A DNA stretch of 64,000 bases from Styela clava (Eukaryota; Chordata; Ascidiacea; Stolidobranchia; Styelidae). Below the pieces are notes generated by a model. The model did no database searches. It saw only the letters and a list, made by a program, of their open reading frames with translations, and was not told the DNA's origin. The DNA is taken from positions 9,920,001 to 9,984,000 of the forward strand of contig NC_135261.1 in NCBI RefSeq assembly GCF_964204865.1, in the 5' to 3' direction. Below, piece by piece: positions 58,367-64,000 of the stretch (its first letter is position 1; the number at the start of each line of letters is the position of its first letter). The position numbers were made by a program, and so were the translations under genes.

Positions 58367-60529
58367 ATGACAAGCATTGTACAAGTGATATTACCAGCTC
58401 TTCTGCTTCTTGCTGCATGTGAACGAGGTAAGAAATACGACTATAACGAGTCCCCGGTCATCATGGAATGTTTCTCATTTTTGAAATCCTTACTGATAGC
58501 TGCTTTTTGCTATTGAGCTATTTTTGAAATATATTTCTAGTCAAGTACGGTTTTCTCAATTCAATAAATTTTGAATATATTAGAGAGCAATATTGCTAAA
58601 AAAACTCGTAAATCACAAGATCGGTGGTTTTCAACGGGGTTTCGCAGCACCCAATTGTGTTTCGCCAGTACATTCCGGGGTTTCCGCAAGTTTTCATTTA
58701 AATCCGATAGTCTATTTTTTAACAATAATCAAATACCTATTAGGTTTGTCACAATTATTGAACTTATATACTATACTTTTGTTTTAAGCATTTTGTTTTG
58801 TCATTATTAAGATTACTTATTTATAGTTTGTACAATTCAAACAATCAAATTAGGGGTTTATTGAGCCTCTGGTATGTTTCATTGGGGTTCCGCTCCACCA
58901 AGAAAGTTGAAAACCACTGCACTAAATCATCAAACTATTATTTTTTCTTGCAAACCTACACTCTACAAATGGGCATACTATAGTACCACTAATGCCCAAA
59001 ATTTTAATTTGTCTCGATTCAGGTGAAAGCATTAGTTGCTACGTTTGCACCAATTGTCCTGAGCCCATTAATCTGGTCACATGTCCGAGCAGTGCAGACA
59101 CGTGCCTGAAGACTACTAACGCAGGTATGATCAATATTCATACCGCTTTTATTATTTTTGTTCTTAGATAGGACCATGACTAGGTTATACAAAAAAATAA
59201 ACGATCCATTCTCATATAAGACTATTCATTACATATTGACAATAGGTAACGCCGAAATGATACTGGTCCTAATATGGATGCGGTGTGTACACACATATTA
59301 TATACACTTTTTTTAAAAATTTGTTGTTACTGTAAAAAAAAACTTTTTTGCAACTCGGAGCCAATCTATTTCCAATTTTCTGGATATGATTTCCCTTTTT
59401 TTTTTCAAATTTCTCGAAGTCTCACGGGCCCGATATTTCATCCAAAATATTGATTGCCTTTTGAATAAATGAGAACGAATGATATGGACTTTCACCTTCA
59501 TGTCATATGTAGTTGAGCATTGTCTTATTTTTCCTATTCAAAATGTAAAACCATTAAATATTACTTGATAACTAGTGATTTTTTCCCATCAATATTTACA
59601 GACGGGACGATTGATCGATCTTGCTCAACTCACGATGAGACTGAATGTACAAGGGTCGAAAGGTTGTCCCTCTCAGATGTAATAAATGTAGTACAGTTTT
59701 GCTACAGTCGTAAGTATTATTCTATGATCACACCCAAAGATAAATATTTATTTAAAAAGTCGTCTATGGGCTTATTGTGAATATACAACTAAAATTCTTA
59801 CCTTAGCTAAAATAGAAAAAACATCACACACATTATTCAGCTCAATCTGAAAATTTTCAATAATTTGTTAAATTTCAACCCGTGTGTAAGCTGAAATAGA
59901 AGCAATAATAACAAAAGAGCTATGCTCGAATATAAGGGCACGTAGCGCTCAAATTTGCTAAGTTACGGTACAGTAACCTACCAGCAGGCTTGGTCACGGA
60001 ACCGCTTGAGATAGATTTTAAAAAGGGTTCCCATGCGTAAAATTTATTACAGGAAAATTTTGAATGAAATATCCGATCGCATAGGATTCATAGAAACTTT
60101 AAAAATAAATAAAAGTATTAGCCTTATAGAAAAAAATTCATCTTTAACCACTAAAAATTTAAAGACAAATGGTCCAGTAATCAAAGAGAAAAGAGATTTT
60201 ATCTGTGACAAAGAACAAGAGCATAAAACAACAACAACATAATAACAAAACGATCCACAGGTCCATTACGTGTTCAAAAATAAAAATCGAATGCCCCATG
60301 TACGTTATATATGATATTTGAAAATATAAAAAATACATTTTTATTTTTGATTTGAAGATTTGGAATACAGTTCTTGTGTTCAATTAAGATGATATATATT
60401 GTTATCAAGCTTCTACATTTTATAATTCATTTATATTATTTTGCAGTTACAAATGGTGCAAACCATGTACTGAGCATGCCGTTCCTAATCATAGGAATCT
60501 CGTTGATGGTTTCGAAAAATCTTCTTTAG
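58367..60529 (+). CDS. Small GPI-anchored eight-cysteine protein, Ly6/uPAR-like, copy B
   Basis: Four exons (58367-58427, 59023-59124, 59602-59709, 60447-60529) give 117 residues. The signal peptide is six bases shorter than in copy A and contains an extra Cys18. Mature cysteines lie at 26, 29, 32, 41, 48, 62, 70 and 88, all matching copy A. Exon 3 is nine bases shorter. The sequons of copy A are lost (NCPE and HDETE replace NCTE and HNTTE). Exon 4, encoding NGANHVLSMPFLIIGISLM, and the 3'UTR are almost unchanged. The reading frame stops one codon earlier, because CAG has become TAG. A cell-surface role is likely on structural grounds only. Splice sites and phases are intact, so it looks functional. 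Confidence 0.8.
58622..58919. mobile_element. hAT-type MITE in intron 1 of copy B
   Basis: The termini CGGTGGTTTTCAAC and GTTGAAAACCACTG are inverted repeats. The flanks CACAAGAT (58614-58621) and CACTAAAT (58920-58927) agree at 6 of 8 positions. The interior GGGGTTTCGCAGCACCC and GGGGTTCCGCTCCACC words are typical of the family. A truncated orthologue lies in copy A. Confidence 0.72.
59910..60290 (+). repeat. Local repeat family, copy 3, in intron 3 of gene B
   Basis: It carries AAAAGAGCTATGCTCGAATA, ATAAAAGTATTAGCCTTATA, AATGGTCCAGTAATC and AACATAATAACAAAACGATC. It occupies the same intron as copy 1, so copies 1 and 3 arose together with the gene duplication. Confidence 0.65.
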
Positions 60530-60639
60530 TAGAACATCACGAAGACTGATTTGAAATTCATTTGATTAGATTCAAAGAATTTTGATTGCAAATATAGTTA
60601 TGCATAAAAATGTCGAGTATTTCTGTTAATCTGCACTAA

Positions 60640-60645
60640 AATAAA
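60640..60645 (+). terminator. Polyadenylation signal of copy B
   Basis: AATAAA lies 111 bases after the stop codon and replaces the signal that in copy A sits closer to the stop. Confidence 0.4.
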
Positions 60646-61429
60646 AGTTAAGTGTGACTACTGAGTGTTGCAAGTGACATTAAAGTACATGTTGGGATTT
60701 GCGTTATGCAGCAAGTAAAATATTAAATTTAATCGACCGTTACTTCCGCAATTCTAGTTACCACATTAGCTCGTGTTTCATGTCACCTTGCGCCCTCGCT
60801 CTGACTACCATTGTACCGTTAAATCATAATTACCAATTCGTTGAAACTCGCTTGAAATTCCCGTTCAGCCTACAATTTCGCATTTAATCGACCTATTGTG
60901 CGTCGCTAATAATCTTTTTTCGAATTATCAGTCATAATATTTAATGTGTAAATGCAAGTAGCGTGACTACATTAGCGTAAACTGTCACAAATCAAATGCA
61001 CAATGTTGCAAAATAACAATTCAACCCCAAATTTAAACATTTTAAGTTAACAACCTATTATCAGTGAGTGGTATGGCTGTATAAACCAATGGTTCCCAAC
61101 ATTTTTACCTCGTAGGACCGGTAACAAAATATTGGAAATACTGAAAGAGAAAATTATAATTCGTTCAGCTCACAATACCTGTAAAAGAAATTTTGCTTAT
61201 AATCGATACATTGTGTATCATTTGTGAACTTTTTCGTCCCGCATATCAACTATAATATTCAGTCAGTCAGGCAAAATTAAATACAATATTTAGCTAACTA
61301 TCTCAAACTTTGTTAGACTGTCAACCAAGGAATTTGTGAATTTTTCAGTGTAACAAATGTATTATAAGAAGGATCTCGATTTATTGGGAACAGGATGTTC
61401 TGCTGATAACGCTCAATAATATACTATAT

Positions 61430-61861
61430 CAGAATGGTCCAAGGTTGTCAGTTTTGGGGGCCACAAACATATATTTGCATTGGTCGCGGGCCACAATAGT
61501 ACCAAGAATGTAGCTAACTTTGGCTAGGCTAATACATTCCGCATTTGATTTTTAGTTTTCTACGATGACTATATTGTTAGATTATCCTCCCGACAAAAAA
61601 GATGGAAAGCCAGCTAACATTTTAGCCAAGCCAAGCATATTATTCAACTGTGCTAGTTGCTTCAGCTAGCCATAACACTAGTCAATTCAGTGAAATTAGT
61701 GATGTAGCCTAAACATATGTCGAAAGGTTGTTTTGATTTATTTTTATGATGAAACAACACAAAATGCGATTTTTGATTACCATCCAGCAAATGCGACGCG
61801 GGCCAGAGATGATGAAGCTGCGGGCCACATGTGTCCCGCGGGCCTGGGTTTGGACCACCCT
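61430..61861. mobile_element. hAT-type MITE-like element
   Basis: The left end CAGAATGGTCCAAGG and the right end GTTTGGACCACCCTG form imperfect inverted repeats. GCGGGCCACAATAG near the left end, GCGGGCCACATGTG and CCGCGGGCC near the right are the usual hAT MITE interior words. The flanking 8-mers do not match convincingly. Confidence 0.5.
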
Positions 61862-62739
61862 GAACATCATACATATCAATAAAATCCTGGAAATAAGGTG
61901 ATTGCTGATTTAGTCATGGAATTTCCACTCATAACCGTTATGACATCGTTTCCTGTGGCAAATCGCTCTACTGATAAGCGAGCTGTTTGAATTTTTGCAT
62001 CACGTACCTAGTAGCCTTAGCTATTTTCAAGTCATTGTTATACTCCATCATATAACGATAAGTGGATGAAAATTCCCGATTACTTAGAATAGTTTTCAGG
62101 GAAATTTATCATTGAATCGAATGAAACTAAAATCACCCAAATTGCTCATGAACATACAATTCCTGATAGGAAGTTGAAAAAATAAAATTTTATAAAATGA
62201 ACGAAACAAAATATCTTAGAATGTGATTTAATACGGATTGTTGAAACTCAGAACTCTCTACCATACCCACAGCTATTTGTCCAAGCCTAATGCTTGTACC
62301 ACCAGAAAGACTACGGCCTAAACACCCATGCATTGATCTAACAACTCGCGTAAAATGTTTGAGAATTTCTATTTTGTTAAATAAAAATCTATGCCGACTG
62401 AAATTGTTTTCACACTCGCTCATATAAGTGTAGATAAAATAAATGAAATAACAAACCAGTAAAAAATATTTCTTAATTTTTTTTCGTGTTCTTCGGTCAC
62501 GTATTGTTTTAACTATCCAATATTGAAAAATTCCGTCGAAATCTTTTGGATTTTCATCCTTGAATTATACAGGTAGTTTTTGCTGGCGCTTTTTTGAGTG
62601 GTAAATTTTGGTAGGAGGAAGTGCATGGAAAAGTCCCATGACCGCGTTATTTAAAAATCCGAGATATCATGAAATGTTACTATCGAATTGCGGCAAGGAC
62701 GGACATCAAGCGAGCAGCAATTTAACTGCAAGTCAGCAG

Positions 62740-63497
62740 ATGAGATTCTATGTAAAAATCATCGTGTCTTTTCTTTCGTTTAACTTTATGATGTCTGTAC
62801 AAGGTAAGTGATACAAGTATAGCATAGTGATTCAACCTTAACAAGAGAAGGTAGGTTATGCTCGAGACAGAGCGATCCCGCCCTAAAGAATATTTAAAGA
62901 TAGTTTATACTCGCCATGTATTCATGTGATACATTGGTAATTGGTGGTATATTCCCATTAGTAGTGTTCGCATTTTAGTTGGTTTTTAATGACCAGATTA
63001 GTCGGGATGAATAGTGATCGGGATTGGTTGAAATGCTTTTCAGATAAACATTATAATTCGAAATTCACGTAAACATTTTTAGGACTAAATATTTCGTTTA
63101 TTTTATCTTTTTTCTTCTGTTCCTGGCTAAAAATTTTGTCATTCAAGTATTCCATATTTTTTAATTAGATGAAATTGAATTAATTACTAAGAGTCAATTA
63201 ACTGATTGAGTTTGATTTTTAGTTGGTTCTGGCCCTTGCGTAACCAAGATAAAAAACGGACGATTTATCAGTCAAGGAAATTGCGAGAAAATTGACGAAG
63301 AAGGTAGATATTTATATATAAATAAAATTGAAGCCGAATAAAACTAATACCTAAACACATTGAATAAATTGAATCGATATGATCATATTGCGCAATTAGT
63401 TTTATAAGTCTAATATTTTATTTATCAAACAGTTCTTTGTGAGAAGAAACAAGAGAGCGATTCTGAAATATATGGACACAAAATTCAAAAAGCGTAG
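62740..63497 (+). CDS. Small secreted protein, unrecognised, three exons
   Basis: Exons 62740-62803, 63223-63303 and 63433-63497 have consistent phases and give 69 residues. An in-frame upstream ATG at 62638 would add 34 residues, but the internal ATG gives a good signal peptide (MRFYVKIIVSFLSFNFMMSV), so I prefer it. The mature part has three cysteines in PCVTKI, GNCEK and LCEK contexts and a charged tail. I do not recognise the family. Exon 3 overlaps the start of the local repeat found in introns of the neighbouring genes, so it may be an exonised repeat, or the true 3' end may differ. A candidate further exon at about 63882-63913 was seen. Confidence 0.4.
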
Positions 63498-63785
63498 TAA
63501 GGTAATGCGATATATCCCACCCGTCACGATGTCATAAAAATATGGAAGACAGCAATCACGATATCATAAAGAGTGTTCCCGTAATCAAAAATGACACATC
63601 AAAATTTAGGAACAAATAAAAGCCTTCTAACGTAATACACAATCTTTAACTACTAAAAAGTTCAAAGCAATTAGTCCATTAGTGGATGTGAAAAGTAATT
63701 TTTTCATAAGGTAACAAGAAGAAGAATAATAACAACAACATAATAACAAAACGACCCGTAGGTCCATTTCGCGTCCAATAATGTA
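63430..63785 (+). repeat. Local repeat family, copy 4, at the 3' end of the window
   Basis: It shows AGAGAGCGATTCTGAAATAT, AAATAAAAGCCTTCTAACG, AACATAATAACAAAACGACC and GTCCATTTCGCGTCCAATAA, in the family order. Its beginning coincides with the last exon of the preceding gene model. Confidence 0.6.
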
Positions 63786-64000
63786 AAAGAGGTAAAATTA
63801 AGAAAGAAATGTAGAAAGTGTAGAAATAAAGTCTTAAAATCATATTGTTATCTTTGTGATCCATGTGTTTTTTATTTTTAGAAATAATTGGCCAGCTAGC
63901 AAAAAAGAAAAGGGTGAGTTGTGAAACTTTTGTACTGCGGTTTAAATGGCGAAAAATATTATGCGATATGCCTATGAAAAAACCTATTAATGAATATTTT

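Larger units (their letters stand above)
60530..62637. other. Spacer with a hAT-like insertion
   Basis: No gene is supported. A lone CAATGGTTCCCAACATTTTT end of a hAT-type element is seen at about 61088. A paired element follows at 61430-61861. The remainder is AT-rich sequence without recognisable signal. Confidence 0.45.

Noticed and set aside
63882..63914. Possible fourth exon of the small secreted gene (IIGQLAKKK)
   Set aside because: It has a plausible acceptor and a GTGAGT donor, but the preceding exon model already ends in a stop, and the window ends before continuity can be tested.

Overview
The window is animal nuclear DNA: AT-rich, with short exons split by GT-AG introns, polyadenylation signals and many short transposable elements. 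Gene content (Sos, an ARF-like GTPase, a TMEM151 protein and an apparent ErbB-type receptor tail), compact introns and AG/ATG junctions resembling spliced-leader acceptors suggest a tunicate such as Ciona. The species assignment is inference. All supported genes read on the + strand.

Layout. 115-1857: the last two exons of a receptor-tyrosine-kinase-like cytoplasmic tail, 5' truncated by the window edge. 4884-7201: a complete four-exon ARF/ARL small GTPase. 8160-8828: three exons of an unrecognised small gene, tentative. 8834-14192: a transposon-rich spacer. 14193-32770: a complete 23-exon Sos gene (1394 aa) whose exon phases all close, with one GC-AG intron. 32771-39176: a gene-poor spacer. 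39177-49942: a complete ten-exon TMEM151-family membrane protein (620 aa). 49943-54021: a spacer with hAT-type insertions. 54022-56232 and 58367-60529: a tandem pair of four-exon genes for small secreted eight-cysteine proteins with a GPI-anchor-like tail (Ly6/uPAR-like). 62740-63497: a tentative three-exon gene for a small secreted protein.

How the genes relate. An ErbB-like tail would recruit GRB2 through its YENI site, and GRB2 would bring in Sos through the proline motifs in the Sos tail, so receptor and exchange factor would sit in one Ras pathway. Their proximity may be coincidence. The small GTPase and TMEM151 gene have no obvious link to that pathway.

The most distinctive parts are two. 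The first is the tandem eight-cysteine pair, in which the anchor exon and 3'UTR are much more alike than the ectodomain exons. The second is a large set of hAT-type elements with readable 8-bp target duplications, including one whose empty site is preserved in the paralogous copy. All exon models were made by reading splice sites and frames by eye, with no transcript evidence.
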